64,000 bases of DNA from Rhizobium sp. RM (GTDB lineage Bacteria; Pseudomonadota; Alphaproteobacteria; Rhizobiales; Rhizobiaceae), in contig NZ_JACAWV010000023.1 of assembly GCF_013390595.1 (NCBI RefSeq), forward strand, positions 248,001-312,000, read 5' to 3'. This document shows, piece by piece, positions 29,818-38,475 of the stretch; within the stretch, counting starts at the first letter, position 1, and each line of letters starts with the position of its first letter. The translations under genes were made by a program, and so were the position numbers. The notes beneath the pieces are model-generated. The model did not search any database, was not told the origin of the DNA, and was given only the letters and a program-made list of their open reading frames with translations.

Positions 29818-30879
29818 ATGAGCCTTCTGCCTTTCGAACATCCGTTTTTATCCGGCCTTTTCGGAGACAGCGAAATTATCGAGCTGTTTTCTGCGAGAGC
29901 CGATATCGACGCGATGTTGCGCTTCGAAGTCGCACTTGCTGAAGCAGAGGCGGAGGCCGGTCTCATTCCAGCAGATGCGGCGGCAACGATCGTCACCGGC
30001 CTGTCTGCATTCTCCGCAGACATGACAGCGCTTCGGGACGGCGTTGCAAAAGATGGCGTTGTCCTGCCCGAACTGGTTCGGCAGTTGCGATCGGCAGTCG
30101 GTGGTCCCGCGGCAGATCAAGTTCATTATGGTGCGACCAGCCAGGACGCGATCGACACCAGCCTGATGCTTCGGCTGAAAGCGGCGTCGGAAATTATCGT
30201 TTCGCGGCTGGGGCGCCTTGCCGATGGCCTGGATGCCCTGTCGTCGCGTGACGGCAAAGAGAGGCTGATGGGATATACGCGGATGCAAGCGGCAATACCC
30301 ATCACCGTCGCGGACCGCGTGCGGAGCTGGGCTGAACCACTGGAGCGTCATTTTGTCAGGCTGGAGACCTACGCGCAAAATGGTTTTGCGGTTCAGTTCG
30401 GTGGTGCTGCCGGCACGCTCGAAAAGCTCGCAGACAAGGCTGAAACCGTGCGCGCCATCCTAGCGACGCGGCTCGGCCTCACCGACAAGCCGCAATGGCA
30501 TAGCCAGCGTGACGGGATTGCTGAATTCGGTAACCTGCTTGCACTGACAACCGGGAGCCTCGGTAAGATTGGACAGGACATCGCGCTTCTGGCCGAAATG
30601 GGTGGGGAAATTCGTCTGTCCGGCGGCGGCGGCTCCTCTGCCATGCCGCATAAACAAAACCCCGTTGCAGCCGAAACGCTTGTGACGCTCGCACGATATA
30701 ACGCTGTGCAGCTTTCAGCGCTGCATCAGTCGCTCGTTCATGAGCAGGAACGATCCGGCGCGGGCTGGATGCTGGAATGGTTGGTACTGCCGCAAATGGT
30801 TACAGCAACCGGAAACGCATTGCTTGTTGCCGAGCGGCTTGTCACGCAGATCGACAAGCTGGGTAGCACTGAAAGCTGA
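29818..30879 (+). CDS. pcaB: 3-carboxy-cis,cis-muconate cycloisomerase
   Basis: A 353-aa fumarase/aspartase-superfamily enzyme that lactonises carboxymuconate to gamma-carboxymuconolactone. The signature GGGGSSAMPHKQNPVAAE is present, and QVHYGATSQDAIDT is the second conserved region. It is the last gene of pcaDCHGB. The usual next genes pcaIJ and pcaF are not in this window. Confidence 0.93.
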   Translation: MSLLPFEHPFLSGLFGDSEIIELFSARADIDAMLRFEVALAEAEAEAGLIPADAAATIVTGLSAFSADMTALRDGVAKDGVVLPELVRQLRSAVGGPAADQVHYGATSQDAIDTSLMLRLKAASEIIVSRLGRLADGLDALSSRDGKERLMGYTRMQAAIPITVADRVRSWAEPLERHFVRLETYAQNGFAVQFGGAAGTLEKLADKAETVRAILATRLGLTDKPQWHSQRDGIAEFGNLLALTTGSLGKIGQDIALLAEMGGEIRLSGGGGSSAMPHKQNPVAAETLVTLARYNAVQLSALHQSLVHEQERSGAGWMLEWLVLPQMVTATGNALLVAERLVTQIDKLGSTES

Positions 30880-30885
30880 CGAAAA

Positions 30886-30921
30886 TGCCCGCAGGCGTTC
30901 GACGAAAGACACCTGCTGGCA
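30886..30921 (+). terminator. Imperfect hairpin after pcaB
   Basis: TGCC-C-GCAGG-C-GT pairs with AC-A-CCTGC-T-GGCA (two mismatches, 10-nt loop), 6 bp after the pcaB stop and followed by CATTTAAAG. It is a likely weak terminator of pcaDCHGB. Confidence 0.4.
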
Positions 30922-31069
30922 CATTTAAAGCGCATCACGCGACGGTCGCCTCGTGCATCGTGAAACCGTCTGCATTTATCGTCGCTACACATTGAAATAA
31001 CACATCTTTTACGGATCGCAGCAAAACAGAAAAATCGTGAAAATCAGGGTTTTTCAACAATCGAAATGC

Positions 31070-31099
31070 TTGACACAAAAATGAACTAACTGGTACAAA
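31070..31099 (+). promoter_or_regulatory. Candidate promoter of the quinate/shikimate-type ABC operon
   Basis: TTGACA (31070-31075) and TACAAA (31094-31099) with an 18-bp spacer. The TetR-like palindrome lies within the spacer and overlaps the -10, which would suit repression. Confidence 0.45.
31084..31097. promoter_or_regulatory. TetR-type operator, copy 1
   Basis: AACTAACTGGTACA matches 36343-36356 at 11 of 14 positions. The core ACTAACTGGT fits the self-complementary pattern ACYARYTRGT. It lies inside the promoter of the ABC/aroE/aroQ operon. Confidence 0.6.
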
Positions 31100-31246
31100 C
31101 AAACTTAACGGAGCCAGAATGCGCGAGAGGAGACTGCGCTTCAGGCGAGACAAAATACCGGATGGAGGAGTTTGGGGCCGAAAGTCTCAAAGCGCAGTGG
31201 ACAGAGCCCCCAGGCACTGGTCCGCACCGGACGGGTTGGAGGAAGA

Positions 31247-31915
31247 ATGTCATACAGTCTCGATTTTTCGGCGGTTTACGAACGCCTGCCTGAGTTGCTG
31301 GTCGCGTGCCTGGCGACGATCGGCCTTGCAATCGCCGGCATGTCCCTTGCCACCGTTATCGGCGTCCTCGGCGTCATCGCGCGCAGGTCTCGTTTCAAGC
31401 TTTTGCGTGGCATTGTCATCGGCTTTGTCGAAGCGATCCGCAACACCCCATTTCTCGTGCAGATCTTTTTCATTTTCTTCGCCCTCCCGCAGATTGGCAT
31501 CAAGCTAAACCCGACTGTCACCGCGATCATCGCGCTCGCCTTGAACGGTGGAGCCTATGCCATCGAAATCATTCGCGGCGGCGTCGATTCCATACCGAAG
31601 GGTCAGGTAGAGGCCGGACTGGCACTTGGCCTGCACCGCTCGCAGATCTTCCGGCACATCGTCATCAAGCCGGCTTTGCGCGCCGTATACCCCTCGCTCA
31701 CTAGCCAGTTCATCATGCTGACTTTGACGACATCGGTCTGTACGTCGATTGCGGCGTACGAATTGACGTCCGTCGCGCAAAAGATAGAGGCTGACACCTT
31801 CCGCTCCTTTGAAGTCTATTTCTCGATCACGCTGCTTTATCTGGTGATTTCGTCGCTGATGATGGGTGTCTTCGGCCTCATCTCCCGCATTTCCTTCAGC
31901 TATCCGGTCAAGTGA
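31247..31915 (+). CDS. Polar amino-acid-type ABC permease, predicted quinate/shikimate uptake
   Basis: A 222-aa HisM/GlnP-family permease. The first helix region is LPELLVACLATIGLAIAGMS, and the EAA loop is GGVDSIPKGQVEAGLALGL. The ATG at 31247 follows GGAGGAAGA. It is first of an operon with a second permease, binding protein, ATPase, a dehydrogenase and a dehydroquinase. The two enzymes suggest that the ligand is quinate, shikimate or dehydroshikimate, although the family usually carries amino acids. Confidence 0.85.
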   Translation: MSYSLDFSAVYERLPELLVACLATIGLAIAGMSLATVIGVLGVIARRSRFKLLRGIVIGFVEAIRNTPFLVQIFFIFFALPQIGIKLNPTVTAIIALALNGGAYAIEIIRGGVDSIPKGQVEAGLALGLHRSQIFRHIVIKPALRAVYPSLTSQFIMLTLTTSVCTSIAAYELTSVAQKIEADTFRSFEVYFSITLLYLVISSLMMGVFGLISRISFSYPVK

Positions 31916-31925
31916 GGCGACGACA

Positions 31926-32576
31926 ATGGCATCCATCGGCCCCAACGAACTGTTTTTCCTGCTACAAGGTCTGAAGTGGACACTTGCGCTGACAATCATC
32001 GGCTTTATAGGCGGTGGCGTCTTCGGGCTTTGCGTAGCGCTTGCCCGCACGGCTGAAAGTCCCCTCGCCCAGCGCGTCACGACCGGATACATCGCCGTCT
32101 TCCAGGGTACTCCCCTCCTGATGCAGCTCTTCGTCGTTTATTATGGCGTGGCGCTTGCTGGCCTCAATGTCGACGCCTGGATTGCAGTTGCCATTGCCTT
32201 CACCCTGCATGCCAGCGCGTTTCTTGGTGAAATCTGGCGTGGTGGCATTCAGGCAGTGCCGAAGGGGCAGACCGAGGCCGCTAAGGCACTTGGGCTGCAC
32301 TACGGCTCCATCATGAAGGACATCGTTTTGCCGCAGGCTTTCAAAATCGCTCTGCCTGCCACGATCGGCTTCATGGTGCAGCTCATCAAGGGCACCTCGC
32401 TCGCAGCCATAGTCGGTTTCGTTGAGTTGTCACGCGCAGGCCAGATTGTCTCAAACCAGACATTCCGCCCGCTCACCGTCTTCGCGCTCGTCGGCGTGAT
32501 CTATTTCCTGATCTGCTGGCCGCTTTCCCTTTGGGGCGCCGGCGTTGAAAGACGACTGCAGACCGCGTCTCGCTAA
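31926..32576 (+). CDS. Polar amino-acid-type ABC permease, second subunit
   Basis: A 216-aa permease. It begins MASIGPNELFFLLQGLKWTL and contains the EAA loop GGIQAVPKGQTEAAKALGL and LIKGTSLAAIVGFVELSRAG. It starts 10 bp after the first permease and forms a heterodimeric channel with it. A longer upstream reading overlaps the first permease and is not needed. Confidence 0.85.
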   Translation: MASIGPNELFFLLQGLKWTLALTIIGFIGGGVFGLCVALARTAESPLAQRVTTGYIAVFQGTPLLMQLFVVYYGVALAGLNVDAWIAVAIAFTLHASAFLGEIWRGGIQAVPKGQTEAAKALGLHYGSIMKDIVLPQAFKIALPATIGFMVQLIKGTSLAAIVGFVELSRAGQIVSNQTFRPLTVFALVGVIYFLICWPLSLWGAGVERRLQTASR

Positions 32577-32646
32577 CCACCGCTTTTATCCACGCATTTC
32601 CCTTCGGAAATGCACCATTCATCAGCTTTGTAAGGAGGAGCAAAAG

Positions 32647-33486
32647 ATGAAAAACACCAGGACGACATTTTCACGCCGAACCCTGCTCGCGCTCGCCGCA
32701 GCAACGGTCGCCCTGCCATTCGTGGCACCGGTCGATGCGTTCGCGGGTACCGTTGAAGAAGCAAAAGCCAAGGGCAAGGTTGTCATCGGCATCCAGGGAG
32801 ACAATTCGCCCTGGGGTTTCGTGAACTCAAGCGGCGTACAGGACGGACTTGACGCTGATATTGGCAAGGCTTTCGCGGAATATCTCGGGGTCAAGGTAGA
32901 GTTCGTGCCGCTTGCGGTCGCAAACCGCATCCCGGCGCTTCTGACTGGCAAGGTCGATGTGCTTTTTGCGACGATGGGCATGACGGCAGAACGCGCCAAG
33001 ACGATCCAGTATTCGAAGCCTTACGCCGGCAACGTTCTCTCGGTTTATGGCCCAAAGGACAAGAAAATCGCCGGCTATGACGATCTTACCGGCGTTGCAG
33101 TTGGCGTTCCGAAGTCGAGCGCCATGGATACGTCCATCACGGCCGGAGCAGGAAGCAAAGCTAACATCCTGCGCTTCGACGATGACGCTGCCAACATCCA
33201 GGCGCTTATTTCCGGTCAGGTCGAAGTTGTCGGCGGCAATCAGTTCTATGGCGACCGCCTGAATGCGGCGGCCAAAGACAAATACGAACCGAAGTTCGAT
33301 TTGACGACGCTCTACAACGGTGCGGGTACACGTCCCGGTGAGAAAGACTGGAACGAGACCATCAATACTTTCCTCGACAAGATCAAGTCGGACGGACAGC
33401 TCGCCAAGATCTACGACAAGTGGATGAAGCGCGAAGTTCCGAGTTTCCCGGATTCTCTGCCCGACATCCCCTTCACAGTGAAGTAA
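32647..33486 (+). CDS. Periplasmic binding protein (family 3), predicted quinate/shikimate ligand
   Basis: A 279-aa protein. The signal peptide ends near VDAFA, and its n-region [11 protein letters not shown] has a twin arginine, so export through Tat is possible. The mature part has [21 protein letters not shown] and [21 protein letters not shown]. The ATG at 32647 follows AAGGAGGAGC. It supplies ligand to the two permeases. In amino-acid-binding relatives a conserved Asp/Arg pair binds the alpha-amino-acid group; whether it is kept here needs alignment. Confidence 0.85.
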   Translation: MKNTRTTFSRRTLLALAAATVALPFVAPVDAFAGTVEEAKAKGKVVIGIQGDNSPWGFVNSSGVQDGLDADIGKAFAEYLGVKVEFVPLAVANRIPALLTGKVDVLFATMGMTAERAKTIQYSKPYAGNVLSVYGPKDKKIAGYDDLTGVAVGVPKSSAMDTSITAGAGSKANILRFDDDAANIQALISGQVEVVGGNQFYGDRLNAAAKDKYEPKFDLTTLYNGAGTRPGEKDWNETINTFLDKIKSDGQLAKIYDKWMKREVPSFPDSLPDIPFTVK

Positions 33487-33499
33487 TCAGGAGGCTCCC

Positions 33500-34261
33500 A
33501 TGCCGCAATCCGCCGCAACACAGGTTCCGCTTATAGCCCTTGAAGGGGTTGGCAAGTGGTATGGAGCCTATCATGCACTCAAAGACGTCAACCTCACGGT
33601 CCGCAAAGGCGAAAAAATTGTCCTTTGCGGCCCGTCGGGATCGGGAAAGTCGACGCTGATCCGCTGCATCAACCATCTGGAGGAAATCCAGGAGGGAAAG
33701 ATCACCGTCGAAGGCAACACCCTCTCGGATTCGAGCCGCGCCATCGACGCTGTCAGGCGCGAGGTTGGCATGGTGTTCCAGAACTTCAACCTTTTCCCGC
33801 ACAAAACCATCATGGAGAACTGCACTCTCGCTCCGATGCGTGTGAAAGGCCTGCAGAAAAGCGAGGCAGAAGCAACCGCCCGCAAATACCTGGAACGGGT
33901 TCGAATTCTCGATCAGGCACACAAGTTCCCCGCCCAGCTATCGGGCGGCCAACAGCAGCGTGCAGCAATTGCCCGCGCGCTGTGCATGGAGCCGAAAGCG
34001 ATGCTCTTTGACGAACCAACATCTGCGCTTGACCCGGAGATGGTCAAGGAAGTGCTCGACACCATGATCGGGCTTGCTCGGGACGGTATGACGATGATCT
34101 GCGTCACCCACGAAATGGGCTTTGCCCGGCAGGTTGCCGACCGCGTCGTTTTCATGGCGTCCGGTGAAATCATCGAAGAGGGCCCTCCGGACGAATTTTT
34201 CCGCGCTCCCAAGCATCAGCGCACCCGCACATTCCTGGGTGAAATTCTCGCCCACCATTGA
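33500..34261 (+). CDS. Polar amino-acid-type ABC ATPase (GlnQ type)
   Basis: A 253-aa ATPase. Walker A is [17 protein letters not shown], the signature is [16 protein letters not shown], Walker B is [15 protein letters not shown] and the switch histidine is in CVTHEMGFA. It completes the four-gene importer and is followed after 68 bp by the dehydrogenase gene. Confidence 0.88.
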   Translation: MPQSAATQVPLIALEGVGKWYGAYHALKDVNLTVRKGEKIVLCGPSGSGKSTLIRCINHLEEIQEGKITVEGNTLSDSSRAIDAVRREVGMVFQNFNLFPHKTIMENCTLAPMRVKGLQKSEAEATARKYLERVRILDQAHKFPAQLSGGQQQRAAIARALCMEPKAMLFDEPTSALDPEMVKEVLDTMIGLARDGMTMICVTHEMGFARQVADRVVFMASGEIIEEGPPDEFFRAPKHQRTRTFLGEILAHH

Positions 34262-34329
34262 GTTCGCGAACCGAACGGGAGGCGGATTAATCCCGCCTTC
34301 TCTCCCACGCCGACGAGCGACACCGGATC

Positions 34330-35199
34330 ATGACAGACCCAACTTCCTTCAAAGTCGGCCTGATAGGCGCCGACATTCAGCTTTCCAAAACACCCGCACT
34401 CCACAGACGCGAAGGTGCAGCCCACGGGCTCGACTACGCCTACGAACTGATGGACATTCATGCCCTTGGTCTCTCTGAGAGTGCATTGCCAGACCTGCTC
34501 CGCGACGCGCAGGATCGGGGATTTGCGGGCGTCAATATCACACACCCTTTCAAGCAGGCCGTTATACCGCATCTCGATGACCTGTCTGACGACGCCCGCA
34601 TGTTGGGGGCTGTAAACACGGTTGTTTTTCAAGACGGAAAAAGAACCGGCCACAACACCGACTGGTATGGCTTTTATGAAAGCTTCATACGTGGCCTGCC
34701 CGATGCAAAGCGGGACCGCGCCCTGTTGATCGGAGCAGGCGGCGCAGGTGTTGCCGTGGCACATGCCGCCCTGAAGCTCGACATTACCCACCTCGATATA
34801 TTCGATTGCGACAATAGCCGAGCCGAGCGCCTTGCAGGCGAACTTAACGCTCGTTTTGGTGAAGGCCGCGCTTATGCCACACAAGATGCGGGGGTGTCAT
34901 TGTCTTCTGCCGATGGTCTGATCCACGCAACGCCGATGGGCATGCCCGCTCATCCTGGCATGCCAATTTCTGCAAGCCTGATGGAGCCCCGTCACTGGGT
35001 TGCTGACATCGTCTATATGCCGCTTGTCACCGAACTCCTGGCAACAGCAGAAAAAAAAGGGTGTCGGACACTGCCGGGCGGCGGCATGGCGGTATTTCAG
35101 GCGGTTGGCGCCTTCCGGCTGTTTTGTGGTCGTGAACCTGATGCCTCCCGCATGAGCGCCCATTTCACCGAACTTTGCATGGCAGAGGGGGTCGCATGA
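34330..35199 (+). CDS. Shikimate/quinate dehydrogenase-like protein, probably catabolic
   Basis: A 289-aa AroE-family oxidoreductase. The substrate site reads [12 protein letters not shown], the catalytic Lys lies in [10 protein letters not shown], the Asp in GHNTDWYGF, and the cofactor loop is [15 protein letters not shown]. The second strand ends in [12 protein letters not shown]. An Asp there, instead of the NRT found in NADP-dependent biosynthetic AroE, suggests NAD. It overlaps aroQ by ATGA and is in the ABC operon, so it likely oxidises quinate or shikimate rather than serving aromatic amino-acid synthesis. Confidence 0.82.
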   Translation: MTDPTSFKVGLIGADIQLSKTPALHRREGAAHGLDYAYELMDIHALGLSESALPDLLRDAQDRGFAGVNITHPFKQAVIPHLDDLSDDARMLGAVNTVVFQDGKRTGHNTDWYGFYESFIRGLPDAKRDRALLIGAGGAGVAVAHAALKLDITHLDIFDCDNSRAERLAGELNARFGEGRAYATQDAGVSLSSADGLIHATPMGMPAHPGMPISASLMEPRHWVADIVYMPLVTELLATAEKKGCRTLPGGGMAVFQAVGAFRLFCGREPDASRMSAHFTELCMAEGVA

Positions 35200-35639
35200 G
35201 CCTTTTCACCGTTCTAAGTGGCCCGAACCTCAATCTTCTTGGACAACGCCAGCCGGAAATCTACGGTTATGAAACGCTCGCCGACATCGAAAAAGCGTGC
35301 CGAAAGATCGCGGATGCCGCGGGGCACGATCTCTTTTTTGCGCAGAGCAACCGGGAATATGAGTTAATCGACTGGATTCATGAGGCACGCGGAAAATCGG
35401 CTGGGATTGTCATTAACCCCGGCGCTTTTACACACACATCGGTCGCGATCCTTGACGCGTTGAATGCCTTCGAGGCACCGGTCATCGAGGTTCACATTTC
35501 CAATATTCACAAACGCGAGGTTTTCCGCCACCACTCCTATGTGTCGACCAGAGCCGAGGGGGTCGTCGCCGGCCTTGACATTGAAGGCTATGAAGTGGCT
35601 CTACGCCACCTCATCGGCCGCTCTTCCCGACAAGCGTGA
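35196..35639 (+). CDS. aroQ: Type II 3-dehydroquinate dehydratase
   Basis: A 147-aa dodecameric-type enzyme converting 3-dehydroquinate to 3-dehydroshikimate. Family blocks [17 protein letters not shown] (with catalytic Tyr), [17 protein letters not shown] and [18 protein letters not shown] (catalytic His) are present. The start at 35196 overlaps the upstream stop. Linked with the dehydrogenase and quiC it belongs to quinate catabolism. The last 29 bp overlap the convergent TetR gene. Confidence 0.92.
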   Translation: MSLFTVLSGPNLNLLGQRQPEIYGYETLADIEKACRKIADAAGHDLFFAQSNREYELIDWIHEARGKSAGIVINPGAFTHTSVAILDALNAFEAPVIEVHISNIHKREVFRHHSYVSTRAEGVVAGLDIEGYEVALRHLIGRSSRQA

Positions 35640-36297
35640 TATGGTCGGCGCTCAACACATAACGAAGAACCATCTCGGCCACGTGGCGCGACAGCGTATC
35701 CTGGCCGCCCGGCGTGAAAAGCTCGTCGCCAAAAATGTAAGAAAAGGTCGCGACGTTGGAGACATTGAAAAACGAAAGTGCACTGATCTGCCAGTGAAGT
35801 TCGAGTGCATCAATGCCTTCGCGGAAGACACCACTCTGTTGCCCCCTTGTCAGAACACTCTCAAGAGCTTCGATCGCGGGTCGATTGAGCTGCCGGATTT
35901 TTCCCGACATTTGCATGTGCCGGCCGTGATGAATGTTTTCGATCATGACCATCCGAATAAAAGCCGGATTGCGGCGGTGATGATCGAAGGTGAAACGACA
36001 GAGCTTGTCGAGCGCTGCGGCCGGCTCAAGATGATCCAGCTCCAGGTTGCTCTCGCCGCCACGAACCTTTGCATAGGCCTCTTCAAGAACGCGCTGGTAG
36101 AGGCCCTCCTTGTCGGCAAAGTAATAGTAGATCATGCGTTTCGACGTGCGGGTCCGAGCCGCTATTTCATCGATCCGCGCGCCCGACAGGCCGTTTTGCG
36201 AAAACTCTTCCATCGCAACGGCCAGAATATCGCGACGGACACCTTCCGGATCCCGTTTTGCCGGGCGGGTTTCCTTCGAGGTTGCCCTTGCTATCAT
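35611..36297 (-). CDS. TetR-family repressor of the quinate/shikimate genes
   Basis: A 228-aa TetR regulator. The helix-turn-helix is [22 protein letters not shown] near residues 39-60, followed by a C-terminal ligand domain. It is divergent from quiC with only 81 bp between them, which hold an ACCAATTAGT operator also found before the ABC operon. The inferred role is repression of both transcripts, with a quinate-pathway intermediate (for example dehydroshikimate) or protocatechuate as inducer. Confidence 0.85.
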   Translation of the reverse strand: MIARATSKETRPAKRDPEGVRRDILAVAMEEFSQNGLSGARIDEIAARTRTSKRMIYYYFADKEGLYQRVLEEAYAKVRGGESNLELDHLEPAAALDKLCRFTFDHHRRNPAFIRMVMIENIHHGRHMQMSGKIRQLNRPAIEALESVLTRGQQSGVFREGIDALELHWQISALSFFNVSNVATFSYIFGDELFTPGGQDTLSRHVAEMVLRYVLSADHITLVGKSGR

Positions 36298-36342
36298 AAC
36301 TCATCCATCTGCGAAGCGGCCGCCATCGAAGCGCCCATTATT

Positions 36343-36356
36343 AACCAATTAGTACA
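36343..36356. promoter_or_regulatory. TetR-type operator, copy 2 (tetR-quiC divergent region)
   Basis: AACCAATTAGTACA matches 31084-31097 at 11 of 14 positions. The near-palindromic core is ACCAATTAGT. It lies 23 bp upstream of quiC and 46 bp upstream of the TetR start. Confidence 0.6.
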
Positions 36357-36378
36357 TAGTGTTGAAAGGGAACGCAAC

Positions 36379-38316
36379 ATGATCAGCTATGACACGGGCA
36401 AACAAAACATGCCATTGCGCACATCGATCGCGACCGTTTCCATCAGCGGGGAGTTCCCAGAAAAGCTTGCCGCAATCGCCAAAGCAGGGTTCTCAGGCGT
36501 CGAGATTTTCGAAAATGATTTCCTGACCTATGACGCATCGCCACGCGATGTGAAGCGGATGGCGAGTGATTTCGGATTGGACATCACGCTTTTCCAGCCA
36601 TTTCGCGACTTCGAGGGGATGCCGGAGCCGCATCGCACCCGCGCGCTTGAGCGAGCGGAGCGGAAATTCGACATCATGGGCGAACTCGGCACCGACCTTA
36701 TGTTGATCTGCTCGAACGTATCGCCAATTTCGCTTGGCGGAATTGACCGGGCTGCTGCCGACTTTCACGAGCTGGGCGAACGTGCTGCCAGGCACGGTGT
36801 CCGGGTTGGCTATGAGGCGCTGGCCTGGGGTCGCCACATCAACGATCATCGCGACGCCTGGGAGGTAGTTCGTCGCGCCGATCACGCCAATGTCGGCATT
36901 ATCCTCGACAGTTTCCACACCCTGTCCCGCAAGATTGATCCGAATTCGATCCGCTCCATTCCCGGCGACAAGATCTTTATCGTGCAACTCGCCGATGCGC
37001 CGTTGATTGACATGGATCTCCTTTACTGGAGCCGTCACTTCCGCAACATGCCGGGCGAAGGCGATCTCCCCGTGGTCGATTTCATGCGCGCTGTCGCCGC
37101 CACAGGTTATGCAGGCCCGCTGTCGCTTGAAATCTTCAATGACCAGTTTCGCGGTGGATCGGCCCGCCTGCTTGCCGAAGATGGTCATCGCTCGCTCGTC
37201 TACCTCATGGACCAGGTGCAACGGCTGGAACCCGACATCCGCATCAAGGCACCAGATATGCCGGAGCGGATCATCACGCAGGGCGTGGAATTTGTCGAAT
37301 TCACCACAGGAACCCAGGAAAAGGAAAATCTCGAAACGCTGCTTGCTGCGCTTGGTTTCAGCCGATCGGCTAGACATCGTAACCGCGATGTCGATCTTTA
37401 CACACAAGGCGACATCCGCATCGTGATCAACACTGACAATGCAGGCGACAGCTTTGCCGGTGCATCCTACTCTGTACATGGCACCAATGCCTACGCCTTC
37501 GGCCTCAAGGTGGACGACGCCGAGGCGGCATTGAAACGCGCAGCCGGTCTCGGCGCACCGACCTTTGCAGAACCCCGTCAGCCAGGTGAAGTTCCTATTC
37601 CGGCCATCCAGGGAGTCGGCAACGGTGTCATCTATTTCCTCGACGCTTCGCCGAAATTATCGTCGATTTGGGAGCAGGAATTCACTCCCTTCAAGACCGG
37701 CGTCGTTCAATCGGGTGCTGGACTTTCCCGTATCGATCATCTCGCGCAAACGACGCATTACGATGAAATGCTCACATGGCTTCTTTTCTACACCTCGATT
37801 TTCTCGACCCGCCGGACGCCGATGGTCGACGTCGTCGACCCCGGCGGCCTTGTCCGCAGCCAGGCGATAGAGAGCGCACCGGATCCACGTTTTCGCCTGA
37901 CCATGAATGGCGCAGACAGCCGCAAGACCTTCGCAGGAAAATTCCTGGCTGAAGGTTTCGGTACGAGCATCCAGCACATCGCATTTGCAACAAGCGACAT
38001 ATTTGCGACCGCAGATAGACTGCACGCGCTCGGTTTTCAGGCTCTGCCGATCTCTCGCAATTACTACGATGATCTGGAGGCGAGGTTTGGTCTTGAACCA
38101 GCATTCTCAGACGCGTTGCGCGCGGCCAGCATCCTCTACGATCGTGACGACAGTGGAGAGTATTTCCAGATTTACAGCCGTACGTTTGGCGAGGGTTTCT
38201 TTTTTGAAATCGTCGAGCGTCGCGGCAATTATGCAGGCTACGGCGCCATGAACGCTCCATTCCGAATTGCCGCACAGCGACGACTTGATCGCCCGGAGGG
38301 AATGCCGAAACAATAA
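36379..38316 (+). CDS. quiC: 3-dehydroshikimate dehydratase, fused to a 4-HPPD-like domain
   Basis: A 645-aa two-domain protein. Residues about 10-290 form a sugar-isomerase TIM barrel with the metal ligands expected of dehydroshikimate dehydratase: Glu in GYEALAWG, Asp/His in ILDSFHTLSR, Gln in FIVQLADAP and Glu in LSLEIFND. Residues about 305-640 form a VOC/4-hydroxyphenylpyruvate dioxygenase-like part with His in IDHLAQ, His in IQHIAFAT and Glu in FFEIVERRG, a full iron triad. It converts 3-dehydroshikimate to protocatechuate. The ATG at 36379 has AAGGGA upstream; an ATG 10 codons later is possible. It feeds PcaHG. Confidence 0.88.
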   Translation: MISYDTGKQNMPLRTSIATVSISGEFPEKLAAIAKAGFSGVEIFENDFLTYDASPRDVKRMASDFGLDITLFQPFRDFEGMPEPHRTRALERAERKFDIMGELGTDLMLICSNVSPISLGGIDRAAADFHELGERAARHGVRVGYEALAWGRHINDHRDAWEVVRRADHANVGIILDSFHTLSRKIDPNSIRSIPGDKIFIVQLADAPLIDMDLLYWSRHFRNMPGEGDLPVVDFMRAVAATGYAGPLSLEIFNDQFRGGSARLLAEDGHRSLVYLMDQVQRLEPDIRIKAPDMPERIITQGVEFVEFTTGTQEKENLETLLAALGFSRSARHRNRDVDLYTQGDIRIVINTDNAGDSFAGASYSVHGTNAYAFGLKVDDAEAALKRAAGLGAPTFAEPRQPGEVPIPAIQGVGNGVIYFLDASPKLSSIWEQEFTPFKTGVVQSGAGLSRIDHLAQTTHYDEMLTWLLFYTSIFSTRRTPMVDVVDPGGLVRSQAIESAPDPRFRLTMNGADSRKTFAGKFLAEGFGTSIQHIAFATSDIFATADRLHALGFQALPISRNYYDDLEARFGLEPAFSDALRAASILYDRDDSGEYFQIYSRTFGEGFFFEIVERRGNYAGYGAMNAPFRIAAQRRLDRPEGMPKQ

Positions 38317-38360
38317 GCGAAACCGGGACCCACGACAAAAGCCACAAAAGTTGAGAAATG

Positions 38361-38376
38361 ATAACTCCACGGTTAT
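38361..38376. promoter_or_regulatory. Candidate PcaQ box before the second LIV operon
   Basis: ATAACT-CCAC-GGTTAT within the longer perfect inverted repeat AATGATAAC-N6-GTTATCATT (38357-38380). It has the same 6-4-6 layout as 27139-27154 and lies 100 bp before the binding-protein gene. It suggests PcaQ control of the transporter. Confidence 0.65.
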
Positions 38377-38475
38377 CATTGATCATTTCTTTTTCATTTT
38401 ACTTTCCACGCTGCAAACAGCAACTTCGTGCAATCGATCAGTGCGGAGGAACCGCTGGTCACGTGGGAGGAAATC

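Larger units (their letters stand above)
30880..31246. other. 367-bp intergenic region between pcaB and the quinate-type ABC operon
   Basis: It holds the pcaB hairpin at its left end, an AT-rich stretch (30980-31100) with a promoter-like TTGACA, and a TetR-type operator. The last 150 bp (31100-31246) are a leader with no convincing gene; a frame running into the permease from 31172 lacks a ribosome binding site. Confidence 0.6.

Noticed and set aside
31172-31246. Longer N-terminus for the first quinate-type permease
   Set aside because: The extra residues have no ribosome binding site, while GGAGGAAGA lies directly before the ATG at 31247.
35464-36378. Upstream extension of the quiC frame by about 300 codons
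   Set aside because: It would run through aroQ and antisense to the TetR gene and the operator; the ATG at 36379 has its own ribosome binding site and fits the family N-terminus.
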